A program made the position numbers and the translations under genes. DNA of 64,000 nucleotides, from assembly GCA_013995675.1 (NCBI GenBank), contig VWRR01000002.1, forward strand, positions 558,001 through 622,000, given 5' to 3'. Below the pieces are notes generated by a model. The model had not been told where the DNA came from and did no database searches. It saw only the letters and a program-made list of their open reading frames with translations. The stretch comes from Cyanidiococcus yangmingshanensis. Its lineage: Eukaryota; Rhodophyta; Bangiophyceae; Cyanidiales; Cyanidiaceae. Numbering within the stretch: position 1 is the stretch's first letter; every line of letters starts with the position of its first letter. Positions 10,568 to 20,500 of the stretch are shown one piece after another.

Positions 10568-11274
10568 AATCAAATGGAGCGGACAGGAGCTTGAACGATA
10601 AAATGCCGGAAGCCAAAAGGTCTGCATACGTTCTAGTTTTCACAAAGGATGCGACCAAGTCATCTACGGCAGTATCTCGAACGTCCTCGAAACAAAAGTC
10701 GCCAAGGATGGCGTTTCCTATGGTTGGACGCGTCCGTCGACAGACGTGCATGACAAGCATGAAATCGAAGGAATCAGCGTCTTGTCAGTTGACTCGAGAG
10801 CCCTCTAGTTTCGATGGATGTTATCCAACGCATCGATCATGATGTTGATACTCGTTCGGTTTGAGAATCGGGGTCCTGATGGTCCACGAGCTCTACAGAT
10901 CGATCACTCGACGATATAGACGGTACCTTTCAGCGGTTTCGTTGTCGTCGTCGCTTTTTCGCGTCACCATCTTGTTGAGCGGAATGCTTTCGGGAACCTT
11001 GCTCAATGACATGCTCATCGACATCCGATCAAACGCTCATGTCCGGAGAAGAGCATTGTATCCGTAGACGGCTTGGGTAGCAGCCTTCGACGCGAATCAA
11101 GCCGGGCCTCTTTCTGCAACCACACGCTGCCTGCGCTGCCCTCGTCAAGCGAATGAAACCCTAAAACCCTAGTGGCGATGCTCTGTTGAATTTTTTGGGG
11201 ACATTCAATGGTCTATGGTTCAGCTGTCTCCGGTGTGCTGCCCGAACGGCTCCCGGAAACAACGACGCCGGTCG
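10568..11274. other. Convergent spacer between LeuRS and LSm7 genes
   Basis: Both flanking genes end here. There is no supported coding frame. The stretch contains a telomere-repeat-like motif at 11156-11172. Confidence 0.55.
11156..11172. repeat. Telo-box-like motif, two imperfect CCCTAAA units
   Basis: aaaccctaaaaccctag contains CCCTAAA followed by ACCCTAG, the plant-type telomere repeat word. In plants a single such box is a promoter element of translation and ribosome genes. Here it lies between two convergent 3' ends, so a promoter role is not obvious. It may be chance. Confidence 0.45.
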
Positions 11275-11919
11275 TTAGCGGTTCTTAGCCCTGACTCGGG
11301 TATTCGTGGGTGCATTGTCACGTTCTGGCTTAAGAGGTTCCTCCAGCGGACCCAGAGTAGCAACAGAGGGCCCTCGCAAGACGACTCGGCCCAGTTGACG
11401 TTGCCAACTACCGCTCGTCGGTTCCCTGAACGACAAAGTCATCAGGAGCGACTTGTCCTCGTTCGCGGGTCGCGTACGCCTCGCCTCGAGCGCACTCGTA
11501 TATACGTCTGAGACCTCTCGAAACTGTGCACCAAAACTAGGCAACCCGTTGGTGACTACTTCTCCCGCCGAGTCGGTTGCTCCCCGAAACCGCTCAACGG
11601 CGTCGTCCAGAACGAGGTTCGCCAGTGCGTCCCAACCGACGAGCTTCCCCACGATGCAGCGCCCGCCAGCCAAGGTTACCTGCACCCAGTGTCCTGCCCA
11701 AGGACTCACCTCCAGTGCAGTCGCCTGCCAAGTACCATTCGCCCGGTTTGAACGACGTTCTCGAGGGAGTTCGCGACGTCCACTCGGTCCCGATCGTCGC
11801 TCGGCAGAACGTCCCCCTGTTGTTCCCTTACCTGCAGACCGCCCTTGCCTTTTATCTTTCCGCGTTCGATCTGTCCTTTTAGTGCCTCCTGAACGATCAG
11901 AGCGAATATTTGGCTCCAT
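11275..11919 (-). CDS. LSM7: LSm7-like Sm-fold protein with basic N-terminal tail
   Basis: LSm7 is part of the LSm1-7 ring that promotes mRNA decay and the LSm2-8 ring on U6 snRNA. The Sm1 half is at residues 76-111 (WVQVTLAGGRCIVGKLVGWD, then ALANLVLDDAVERF), the pattern of LSm7 including the LDDAVE stretch. The Sm2 half is at 173-190 (QRQLGRVVLRGPSV), with the LRG motif. At 214 residues it is about twice the usual length. The excess is a 60-residue Arg/Lys/Gly-rich N-terminal tail and a roughly 60-residue insertion (113-172) between Sm1 and Sm2, where loop L4 lies. The start ATG at 11919 is clear. It is head to head with the coiled-coil gene at 12081, with 161 bp between starts. LSm5 or SmG are less likely alternatives. 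Confidence 0.85.
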   Translation of the reverse strand: MEPNIRSDRSGGTKRTDRTRKDKRQGRSAGKGTTGGRSAERRSGPSGRRELPRERRSNRANGTWQATALEVSPWAGHWVQVTLAGGRCIVGKLVGWDALANLVLDDAVERFRGATDSAGEVVTNGLPSFGAQFREVSDVYTSALEARRTRPANEDKSLLMTLSFREPTSGSWQRQLGRVVLRGPSVATLGPLEEPLKPERDNAPTNTRVRAKNR

Positions 11920-12080
11920 GGGTGGACTAGAACCTTGCCGGTTGCGTTCACGTCCGCAGCAGGCACGTTTCGACGAAGAGCGTTGACCGCAGCACGGGGC
12001 TGGTAGGAGCGTTTCAACCTTGGCCTCGGTCGTTGGAACAGCGTTCTCCAGTCCTCAACGACGTGTTCGTGGCCGCCCCG

Positions 12081-12359
12081 ATGACTGAACAACAGGCTCC
12101 CGATGATCTGGTAAAAACTGTAGAAGATCGTTTAAGAGCTCATGAAAGCTCTTTAGAGCGAAGATATGCGGGGTTGCGCTCACAGATTCAAAAACAACGC
12201 GAAGAACTTGACCGGTGGCGGGAGCGTTTCGAAGCAGACGTATCGACACTGCTGGAGACGTTAGAACGAATCGAGAAGGAGTCCACCTCACGCCTCGAGC
12301 AGTCGCTGCAGCTCATACAGGAAGCACAGACGGCTAACGAAGAGGAGCACGGGGCATAA
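12081..12359 (+). CDS. Small coiled-coil protein of unknown function
   Basis: From the first in-frame ATG this is 92 residues. Almost all of it (about residues 8-85) is predicted helix with heptad-like spacing of Leu, Ile and Val in a Glu/Arg/Gln-rich background, for example LRSQIQKQREELDRWRERF. There is no membrane segment or targeting signal. I do not recognise the family. Small subunits of kinetochore, Mediator or BLOC-type complexes have this look, but nothing specific supports any of them. It shares a 161-bp upstream region with the divergent LSm7 gene. Confidence 0.6.
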   Translation: MTEQQAPDDLVKTVEDRLRAHESSLERRYAGLRSQIQKQREELDRWRERFEADVSTLLETLERIEKESTSRLEQSLQLIQEAQTANEEEHGA

Positions 12360-13040
12360 GTTACAAGTCCTGGTAGAGGTCAGGCGTTGGAGCACCTGCA
12401 CGGACCGGAGGGACGTTGTAGGTCGCGTGATGGGAGATAGCAGCGAAACTCAACCCAGTTCTGTCCTCGTTCAGTTCGGGAATCGTGCTCGCGACTAAGG
12501 ACGAACCAGGTGTTTCGACGCAGACGTTCTTGACGACGGGTCGCTGTCTCAACGAGCGTCTGTTGACGGCGTCTCTATATCACGGTAACGTGGTCTGATT
12601 CTAGTGCATTGGTCTCCTTTAGAGCTTGAGACGAAACCATGCCACCTTCTCTCTATTGATGTCTAGCAAAGAGAGGTGCGCGTATGTGTGCCCCGAGATG
12701 AGCAGCAACCATCAAGCGACACTCGCACCCGTTTTTTGTTCTGCGTCTGAACTAGACCAATATCCACGCGACTCGGGTAAAACGCTGTACCTGAAACCCC
12801 TGGGCCACGCGCTGCGGTGACGTTCCAGTTGCGATCGGGACGAGTCAAACGATCTCGAGCGTCTCAAGTCACCTGACAGCGATCAGAGCCCTTGTCCGCA
12901 AAGCGAAGACAGCTTCGCGTCAACGGAGGTGACGATTGCAGACAACGTCGTCCGAGTTGCGATCGTGCCTCAGTCCTGCACGAACAAGTCTTTCTCAAGT
13001 GCAAATCGCCAGAACGATCATTCAGTCCTGTCTCTAAACC
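12360..13040. other. Convergent spacer before PYROXD1
   Basis: About 680 bases lie between the end of the coiled-coil gene and the end of the PYROXD1 gene. No frame, repeat or RNA gene stands out. Confidence 0.55.
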
Positions 13041-14930
13041 TCAATCAAAATAGTCTTCCAGGTCGATGGATCCGTCAACGAGGGCGGGTCCCAGAAAACT
13101 AACGTCAATACGATTCAAGAGGAGATGTTCATAGACTTCTTCGAGACCAGTCTCACCGAGAAGCACTGCGCCCACGAGGCGATTCTTCCAGAGAATAACG
13201 CGAACATACTGCCAACTCTGTGCGTCAGCTTCATCGCTTGGGCGCAACGATTCGAGAATATGAACAGAGCTCGGCTCTAGTCCCTGGGCTCGATACAAAC
13301 CCAGCAAGACAACTTTGATACCGCAAAACTCAGTGACATGACAAAAAAGCTCCATATCCAACGGCTCTAGGCAGGTGACGAGCAAAGCGTCGTCCGAGAC
13401 GGGACTAGAGGCCATCAAGCGATTGCCGTAAGAGTCGGATTCAGGTGCCAAGCGCTGCTGCTGTTGCTGATGGCACGAACAGAGCTCTCGTACGATCGAT
13501 CGAGCTGCACGAGCACCCATCATTTTCGCTTGACTCCAGAGCCGCATCTGGAACCAGAGACTCGGCGAGCCATCATCCGCTGATGATTCGCGCTGTACGA
13601 CACAGCAATCCCCGGCTGCGTAGATATGGGTCACTCCGGTGCTCATCCGCTCGTCAACCGCAATACCCATGTCGTCTGAGTCATTGTCAGGGATGCTTGG
13701 TTGATTCGTACTGCTCGTGGTACGTTCTGTCGGCGCTGGCGATGGGTTGAAATGAGTCCAACGGAGCCATTTTTGGCCCTCGCTGTCCAAGTATTGGGGG
13801 CCAACTGCCCCGCGCACACCTGTCGCACATAGTAGCAGATCGGCTTCGAGTTCTTCGCCCTGTGAGAGGACGATTCGCAGACGAGCATCCTCAGATCGAA
13901 ACACTGATGGGTTATCGGTCGCGGTTTCGGAGCCATGATCATGTCGTGGCGTTTGCCAGTCGACCGCTACTACGGTGCAGTCTCGATGGATCCGAAGCTG
14001 GGCTGAAACCGGCTCCTGTTGAGTGTTCGCTGCTTGGCTTTCGTCCACAGCCGCCGAAACAGATTCAAAATGCTGTTGCATGAGCGTCGTTTGCAGGTGA
14101 GCGCTGGCCTGCTCCGGCCACAACAGCAGTTCTTTGCGGTCCCGAGACCCGCCGCGCATCCAGTCGGGCCCAAGCCCAGCACCCACGACAGGGCGTATCT
14201 TCCACTCAGGCGGCATGTCGTCGCGGCGAGATAGCAACCAAGCACGAGCACTTGCTCGACGCGCTGCATTTCGCGTTGGTAGACTCCATAATAGATCGGA
14301 CACGGCTGCGTCGAAGAACGCCTGGCCAAGGTGATCATCTCGAATGACCCAGTCCACTCGAGCGATATCCTGTAGCACATATGCAAGCTCCATTGCAATA
14401 CCGCCGTTACCGACAATCACAATCCGAGCGTCGTTCGCTGACTTGCGGTGCTGATCACGAACGATCCGTGCCAGCAACGCTCGGAAGCGTTCTACTGAGT
14501 CAGTGTCCCGTATGGTTAGTACGCGTTCGCCCACCGCTGAACATCTCGCACTAGCCAGGCTCACTGCTTTCGGTATACGAGGAAGAGCGCCCATGCATAT
14601 ACAAAGAAAGTCGAAGGGTAGTTGAGTGATGACGTCGGCAGCGTCTCCCATTCGCAACCGCACATAACGTTGAGCCACATTGATCTGTTCAACGATGCCA
14701 ACCTGGACGCGAACCCAGGGAAAAACACGCCACTCATCGCTGCTTGTTTCTTCTACTCGGTAAGCAGAAACATAACGGCCAAGCTGCGTGCACATTACAG
14801 CGCGACGCAACAGAGGTGTTGCGGAGACGATCGTCACCTGGGTCCCTTGGGGAACCTGGTCGCCGTGACCAACCAGCGTTTCGAGACAAGTGACACCAGC
14901 GATGCCCCCGCCGAGGATGACGACTTGCAT
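13041..14930 (-). CDS. PYROXD1: PYROXD1-type FAD/NAD(P) oxidoreductase
   Basis: This 629-residue flavoprotein belongs to the class I pyridine-nucleotide-disulfide oxidoreductase fold but lacks the redox CxxxxC disulfide. The FAD motif GGGIAG is at residues 7-12. The NAD(P) motif is in VIVGNGGIAMELAYVL, and the second FAD motif is in THIYAAGDC. Diagnostic PYROXD1 features are IRDTDSVERF, GLGPDWMRG, the C-terminal KVVLLGLYRAQGLE and the final DLEDYFD. In animals PYROXD1 binds the tRNA ligase RTCB and protects it from oxidative inactivation, so a role in tRNA splicing or stress is inferred. It is longer than human PYROXD1 (about 500 residues), with Ser/Thr/Gln-rich insertions in the substrate-side region. 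The ATG at 14930 directly precedes the first beta strand, so the start is secure. Confidence 0.92.
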   Translation of the reverse strand: MQVVILGGGIAGVTCLETLVGHGDQVPQGTQVTIVSATPLLRRAVMCTQLGRYVSAYRVEETSSDEWRVFPWVRVQVGIVEQINVAQRYVRLRMGDAADVITQLPFDFLCICMGALPRIPKAVSLASARCSAVGERVLTIRDTDSVERFRALLARIVRDQHRKSANDARIVIVGNGGIAMELAYVLQDIARVDWVIRDDHLGQAFFDAAVSDLLWSLPTRNAARRASARAWLLSRRDDMPPEWKIRPVVGAGLGPDWMRGGSRDRKELLLWPEQASAHLQTTLMQQHFESVSAAVDESQAANTQQEPVSAQLRIHRDCTVVAVDWQTPRHDHGSETATDNPSVFRSEDARLRIVLSQGEELEADLLLCATGVRGAVGPQYLDSEGQKWLRWTHFNPSPAPTERTTSSTNQPSIPDNDSDDMGIAVDERMSTGVTHIYAAGDCCVVQRESSADDGSPSLWFQMRLWSQAKMMGARAARSIVRELCSCHQQQQQRLAPESDSYGNRLMASSPVSDDALLVTCLEPLDMELFCHVTEFCGIKVVLLGLYRAQGLEPSSVHILESLRPSDEADAQSWQYVRVILWKNRLVGAVLLGETGLEEVYEHLLLNRIDVSFLGPALVDGSIDLEDYFD

Positions 14931-15633
14931 TTAGGCGAGTACACTGTCTCAGAGTCAGGTTCCCCGAACGTGCGCTTTGTCGCAGGCTTTGCCTGCTGCG
15001 GCGACTTGAGCGACAACCTGAGAATACCCTCTGCTCCAGCGCACTCGACGCGTTCTTCGTCGTTGTAGACAGTCACCTGGTCCAGCGTTGGCTGAACACA
15101 AAAACAACGTGAACGAGTCCTCGAAAGAAAGTCAGAAACTTGTTATCGTTCGAGACGCGGTGCACCAGTGACAAGGCGCTTGTCTACGGCACGAGCTGGA
15201 AAAACTCAAGGCCGGATCGCTTTGGAAACGTTCACGGACGAAGCCTCAGCGACCACTGTTTTCATCTGCTGCAAATTCGTTGCTTCCTAAATGATGGGGG
15301 GTTGCCCCATCCTCTCCTCTGTGACTGGATAGCGTGTTACGCTCGGTTATCAACAATGACAGCGTTGTGTTCGTTCCACGAACCGTATAGAGTCACCGAC
15401 ATTGCTATACCGCGGCTCAGAGGCTAACTGCAGCGATAGTCTTTCCATCCTCGGTAAGAGTGATTCTGGTCGCAGTATCTAGCACGCTCCCGAGATACAG
15501 CGGGCATCTTTGGTTGGAATGAGTCCCAAACGAACACCGAATCGAACGATAGGGAACATCTCGGCCGTGCGTCTAGCTCATGAGCTCCACTCCTGAAGTA
15601 TTTTTGCATCATGATCATACAGGGACCGAGGGT
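14931..15633. other. Spacer between PYROXD1 start and rhomboid end
   Basis: This 700-bp stretch should contain the PYROXD1 promoter. Short frames on both strands look random. I see no repeat or RNA gene. Confidence 0.55.
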
Positions 15634-16686
15634 TCACTTGCCTCCCTCAGAGGATGACGACGATGACCATGCACGCCGAAGCCGTTGCCACAGACTGGGC
15701 GTTTCCGCCTCTCTTCCAGTCGCTTGCGAAGGCAAACTCCGCTCGCCCGTTGATGGCTTCGATGATAAAGCCCCCCGATGACTCCAGTCGAGCCAGCCGC
15801 CTGAGCCGCTGTTCTCTGACCTGGTTTGTTCATCCATTCGTTCAGCGGCTCTTCGTTGAGCTGGATCTCTGCGACGTTGCAACCACTCGAGCACCGCGTC
15901 GAGACGACTCAGGAGGCCACTTGAACTCCCCTCTGTGACGCGGCCGCCAAGCCCCCAACGTCGTGCTCGTCGACGCAACTCCATCTCCTCTCGAAGGCGT
16001 TCCTCTATGTACGAAAAGTAAAGGTAACCGAAGAGGGCGCCTCCCAAATGGGCAGCAAAGTCGATGTACCCGAGACGCCCAACGACGCCTGCGACATCAA
16101 AAAGCACCCAAAGTAAACAGGCCTCTTTGGCGGTCATTTTGATGCCCATTACGTACAGCGATGCTTTCGGGAACAGCATGGCGAACATGACCAGAATGGC
16201 CATGACGCTGCCGCTGGCGCCAACCGACACCGCTCCAGAGAGTCGCAGCCGTTTGTAGAGCAAACTCACTGCTGACGAGAGAAACGCACCGCCAGCGTAG
16301 AGCGTAAGGAAGCGCGAGGGCCCCAGCGCCTTGCAAACATCGAGGCCAAAGTTGGCCAACAAGAACATGTTTCCCAGGAGGTGTAGAAAGCCCATATGCG
16401 AAATCGAGCTCGTCAGGAGGGTATGCGTTCGGCCTGCATAGATCGACTCGAGAGAGCAGGCAAAATGCCGCCACATGAATGGAGGCCCACCAGGTCGGCT
16501 CTTCCATCCCAAGTAGACCATACCGTTCAAAGCGATCAGGGCAAGAATGGTACGACCCTCGCGTGAGGCCCAGGTGCGTCGAACCCGGTCCCCCATATTA
16601 CGCAACCACTCGAGTACTGCGTCAAGGTTCTGTTCAAGGTCGCCAGGGACGAAAGTATACGACTTGGGGGGCATTATTCGCACCAT
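15634..16686 (-). CDS. Rhomboid intramembrane protease, PARL/Pcp1-like
   Basis: This 350-residue serine protease cleaves substrates within the membrane. The catalytic serine is Ser158 in GASGS and the histidine is His213 in AAHLGGALFG; together they form the rhomboid dyad. The first core helix pair contains HTLLTSSISHMGFLHLLGNM, where the rhomboid HxxxN-type region lies (HLLGN). The layout, with one helix before the six-helix core and the DFAAHLGGALFG wording, is closest to mitochondrial PARL/Pcp1, which processes OPA1/Mgm1-type and PINK1-type substrates. No classical mitochondrial presequence is visible. The C-terminal 120 residues are charged and Ser-rich. The octapeptide LDAVLEWL occurs twice, at residues 21-28 and 262-269, on either side of the membrane core. 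The start is at 16686, with an alternative ATG four codons in. Confidence 0.9.
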   Translation of the reverse strand: MVRIMPPKSYTFVPGDLEQNLDAVLEWLRNMGDRVRRTWASREGRTILALIALNGMVYLGWKSRPGGPPFMWRHFACSLESIYAGRTHTLLTSSISHMGFLHLLGNMFLLANFGLDVCKALGPSRFLTLYAGGAFLSSAVSLLYKRLRLSGAVSVGASGSVMAILVMFAMLFPKASLYVMGIKMTAKEACLLWVLFDVAGVVGRLGYIDFAAHLGGALFGYLYFSYIEERLREEMELRRRARRWGLGGRVTEGSSSGLLSRLDAVLEWLQRRRDPAQRRAAERMDEQTRSENSGSGGWLDWSHRGALSSKPSTGERSLPSQATGREAETPSLWQRLRRAWSSSSSSEGGK

Positions 16687-17735
16687 ACATTACTCCCTGT
16701 GATTCGTCGTTCGGTCCGGAGATGCTTTTCTTGTCGCCTGTGCCAGCGTCTGCCTTGGAGGCGCTTATGCCGACAAGGATTAAACCACCGAGGCCACTCA
16801 TCGCTGCTGGCGACGAGCCAGCGTGAAAAATTCTCCAGCGATCAATAAATGATCGATAAGTTGGACCATTGAAACGGGATTGCAGTCCAGCGGACGCTTT
16901 TCGAGCGACGACACCTTGTACACCTGGGATTCCGGGCGTGCTCCCCATCCTGGTCCGAGCAAGACCTAAGCAGTCGAAGCGAAGTCGCTGGGAAACAACT
17001 CGAGCCAGTACTCGACCAGCAAAACCGAGACAAGTCCTTACATTCCCTAGCATGATGAGGACAAGACGCAGTTTGCGTCTTTATTATGTGCAGACGAACG
17101 CTTTCAGAAGTACGCCTGCGCAACAAGCGTCGGTGCCGGTCTTTGTTGCCAAGTGGTCTGGCACGGCTTGGCGGCTTTGGACGCAACCTTGAAGACAAGT
17201 TCGAGAAAGGCGAGTTTGACCTTGGTTTAGAACTGGAGGCATCGTTCGCTCTCTAGGCTTGTGGAACCAAAGCGGATCGGTTCATTCTAGAGACTTGAAG
17301 ACAGTGAACTGAGAACGGAGGCTTTCACTGGGATATGCGACTCGAAGGATCGCTCAGGAGGCACCGCCTCTGAGAGCGCTTTAACCTGGCGACTCGCCAA
17401 GCGCTCGAGAAACGAGTGACGGACCCAGCAAGCAGACTACTCTGGATGCTTTATGAAACGACTATGAGAGCTGGAACGAGACTTGGCTCCGAGGACGAGC
17501 TGGCTTTATAGGAAGCGTCCGCAGACCGGCGATCTCGCGCCTGGCGGCGTTGGCACGAACCTGCTCAAGTTTCCCAGCAACTGAGTGCTGGACGGTAACC
17601 AGACCAGTGTCCGAAGGCCGACCGTATCAAGTCTCGAGGTAGCGAACACGTTTCGCGTCGCTGCTCTGAGACCAAGGTAGTGTAAGCGACGCTCGTCTCC
17701 GAGAGGCGAGGTATCGCAAACGCATACCGAAACGA
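16687..17735. other. Spacer between rhomboid and PSF3 genes
   Basis: About 1 kb. Open frames up to 139 codons exist but have no recognisable content. Presumably it holds the rhomboid promoter and the PSF3 3' region. Confidence 0.5.
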
Positions 17736-19301
17736 TCAAGTGCCTTGCTCAGCTGGGCGGTTTGTCTGTGAATGCTCTTGAAGGCAGCGTGAGGCCTGAG
17801 ACTCGCCCACGAGCAGCATTCGACGCCTTCGTTTCGTTTGGGGCATGCACGGGCTCGACACTGCTGGCGTCGGTCGACTCCCCGGTGAATCGCTTGATAT
17901 TGCAAACGGCGCCAATGCTGCCTCTTGGGGCGTTCGCTCAGGGGTCACAAGTACGTTCGTGGGCGTTTCTGTAGGCGACATCTCCTCGTTTTCCTTGTCT
18001 GCATGCTCGGTTTGTGCCTTGGTGACTGGCATTGCAGCCAATTCAGCATTCGTAACCGTTCTTTTCTCAGCGTCGACCGCACTCATCTGGTAACCCGATG
18101 GCAGCTGAGGGCCCGTCGCCAGATCGTCCTCTAGATTGCGAGCAGAGAGCGGGACGCGCCAGTTGAGGCGACTTTGCTGATCGTTGCCACGGGTCGCATC
18201 CACGCGGAAAGACCGCTCTGTCCCCCGAGCCGTTCGTGGAATATTTGAATGCCAGCACGGAACAAGGGGCGTGCATGCCCGTAAGCGTCGATGTTCACCG
18301 CGCTTCCACTGAGCATGCAAGCGCTCCGCAGATTGGATCGATGTAAACATCGCTCGCTCGGAGGCCTCCAATCGACAAGTATATTCCAGCGGATCACTGT
18401 TATCGGTGCTTTGGGCTCGATCCACAATATCGAGACAGCGTATCTGATAGGCTCGCACCAGAATGGGCCCCAGCTCGGCCAGCACAACATTGCCGGGATT
18501 CAAACCACCTGGAGCGGCACTGTGATTCATCTGAAAGAATCGTTGACATCGCGTGACGACAGCATAGAAATGCGGACATCGCTCCGCCAGGTTCACGACG
18601 CGAGCATCCGCGCGCAATGCCCGTTGTGTTCTCTGGCCCAGGCTCCGAGGCAACTCGATGCGTACGAACATTCGAGCCGCCAACATTTCCGCAAGCCATG
18701 TTGGTAGATCGCAGACCACCCCGGGAAGCATGTCGAGCGCCTCGGTCGCATCACGGACACCAGGTACTGGGCTTGCCCCGACGGGTTGCGTTCCTTCGTG
18801 AAGCGTTTCATTCCGCTTGTGGCGCGTCGCATTACGTGCCGCTGCAGCCGCTGCTGTAAGGATATCAGCCCGGTCTTTCGCGAGCCGATCACGCGGCCTG
18901 TGTTCGCTGAATCGGTGTTGGAGCCCCGGCGTCGATGACTCATCATCGGCCGCACTCGACTGTGACGCCACTCCCCACGCACCGCTAGGGTCTCCAGTTT
19001 CATAACCGAGAGCACTCGCCTCGGCACGAGCGGCGAACGCTGCGTTGCCACTGGCATCTAAAGCAGCCATTCCCCGAATACGTTCCCGAAACAAACAGCG
19101 CAGACGCACCTCCGTCTCGAGGATTTCATCAAGTGAATAATAGTCCCGATCGAGTAGTACTGGCATTTGGTGCGAGCGCCCGAGTTCTTGTCGCCCGCTC
19201 CGTGGTGTCTCGGGCACGGTCGCTTGCCACGCGCGCAACGCCGAGCTCGTCGCAGCTCGTACGACTGGTCGGTGTCCTCTCTGAGAGCGTCTCCTGTGCA
19301 T
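17736..19301 (-). CDS. PSF3: GINS complex subunit PSF3, enlarged
   Basis: GINS (Sld5, Psf1-3) joins Cdc45 and MCM2-7 as the replicative helicase. The N-terminal B-domain strand is YYSLDEILETEVRLRC at residues 54-69. The helical A-domain starts at DLPTWLAEML (198-207), followed by VRIELPRSL, ARVVNLAERCPHFY and LEASERAMFTSIQSAERLH, all matching PSF3 in order. The protein has 521 residues against about 190-220 normally. Roughly 125 low-complexity residues are inserted between the B and A domains, and a tail of about 170 residues follows. The tail has several Ser/Thr-Pro sites (SPTETPTN, TPERTPQE) and a basic KRRRRM patch, suggesting CDK control and nuclear import; both are inferred. The ATG at 19166 (MPVLLDRDYY) matches the usual PSF3 start better than 19301. 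Confidence 0.87.
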   Translation of the reverse strand: MHRRRSQRGHRPVVRAATSSALRAWQATVPETPRSGRQELGRSHQMPVLLDRDYYSLDEILETEVRLRCLFRERIRGMAALDASGNAAFAARAEASALGYETGDPSGAWGVASQSSAADDESSTPGLQHRFSEHRPRDRLAKDRADILTAAAAAARNATRHKRNETLHEGTQPVGASPVPGVRDATEALDMLPGVVCDLPTWLAEMLAARMFVRIELPRSLGQRTQRALRADARVVNLAERCPHFYAVVTRCQRFFQMNHSAAPGGLNPGNVVLAELGPILVRAYQIRCLDIVDRAQSTDNSDPLEYTCRLEASERAMFTSIQSAERLHAQWKRGEHRRLRACTPLVPCWHSNIPRTARGTERSFRVDATRGNDQQSRLNWRVPLSARNLEDDLATGPQLPSGYQMSAVDAEKRTVTNAELAAMPVTKAQTEHADKENEEMSPTETPTNVLVTPERTPQEAALAPFAISSDSPGSRPTPAVSSPCMPQTKRRRRMLLVGESQASRCLQEHSQTNRPAEQGT

Positions 19302-20500
19302 AGTTACCGATCAAGATCCCAGCGTTTGAACTGCTCATACCTTCGAAGGCGATCACCAGTCTCAGTCTTTACAGCCCTGAATCTATCAACAAAGCTGAGC
19401 CTAAGCCAGAGGACCCAGTTTGCGCAGCAACACCACGGGCGGGTTGTCTCCAACCGATGCGCCCGCGTGTGGAGATCCGGTCGTTCAAATTCCTCTCGGC
19501 GAGCGCCTGGTGGCCCGGGTGGCGCCTCTTTTGGCGCCTTGTTCGTGCCGACTCCAACACGCAGTTGAATGATTGAATGAATCGTAGAGGGGAATGATGG
19601 TCGGTTGATCATAATAACGTAGTCGTTGCGTGTTCATTGTTCGTATAAGATGAAGCAATGATCGTTGGTTGATCAAGGAGATTGAAAGGGTTGAGGTTAC
19701 CGCTGTTTCATGATCTGGCTATCGATCGACCGAGAATATAGTCGTTTCTATGCGAACGTTGAATCATGATTGCGTAGATGTGATACCGAATGAATGTATG
19801 CACGTAGCGATAGGGATTGGAGCAGACACAATCGTGAATGCAGGGCTGTGCGTGAAGCGCAGCGTGCACACGTGGCTTCACTCGCTGATTTTGAAACAGG
19901 TGCGGCGTTTGCGGGTGGCAGAAAATCAGGAGAGATGTTGTGGGTACGGTCGTTTGCTCGATGGATCCTATTCAGAGCAACCACGCGGATTCATTAGGTA
20001 ATGTCCGCGAGCGATATAGAGCCTGTTGCGGTTGTCTATGTTCTCGTGCAGATGCCTAGAGAAGTGTTGCCTTTACTCAGAGGCTGACGCGTCCTGTCGA
20101 TAAAGTCGGATCGATACGATTGGAAATCGTCAATCGCAAGATCGACAGTAGATGATACTCCCTACTAGGCAGTCACATGGGCGTTGTCTGTGTTGATGAG
20201 TCCTCTCGATTGGTTTTACTCCGATCTGAGAGACCTGGTCCGACTGGACGAGCGCGAAGGAACGGAAAATTAGGATTTCGGATGACGCTCTGTTTTCGAG
20301 ACCCCTTCAGCGTGTCGGATTGTTGCCAACACGAGCTTGGTCTTCTGTCGGCATGCTCGCCAGGTCATCCTATCATGGTCCACCTGATACACAATCCAAT
20401 CATCAAACACAGATCCGGCGTTTCCTGAAGCAGCTCATTGCAGGCAGCATTCGCCAGTTTGCAATCCGGATTGGAGTACCCCAACGTTTCGCCCTTAATG
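19302..20500. other. 1.2 kb spacer, locally AT-rich
   Basis: This region contains runs of gaatga, gatca and gttgatc words around 19565-19690 and no supported gene. It lies upstream of PSF3 and downstream of the thiamine-phosphate synthase gene. Confidence 0.5.
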
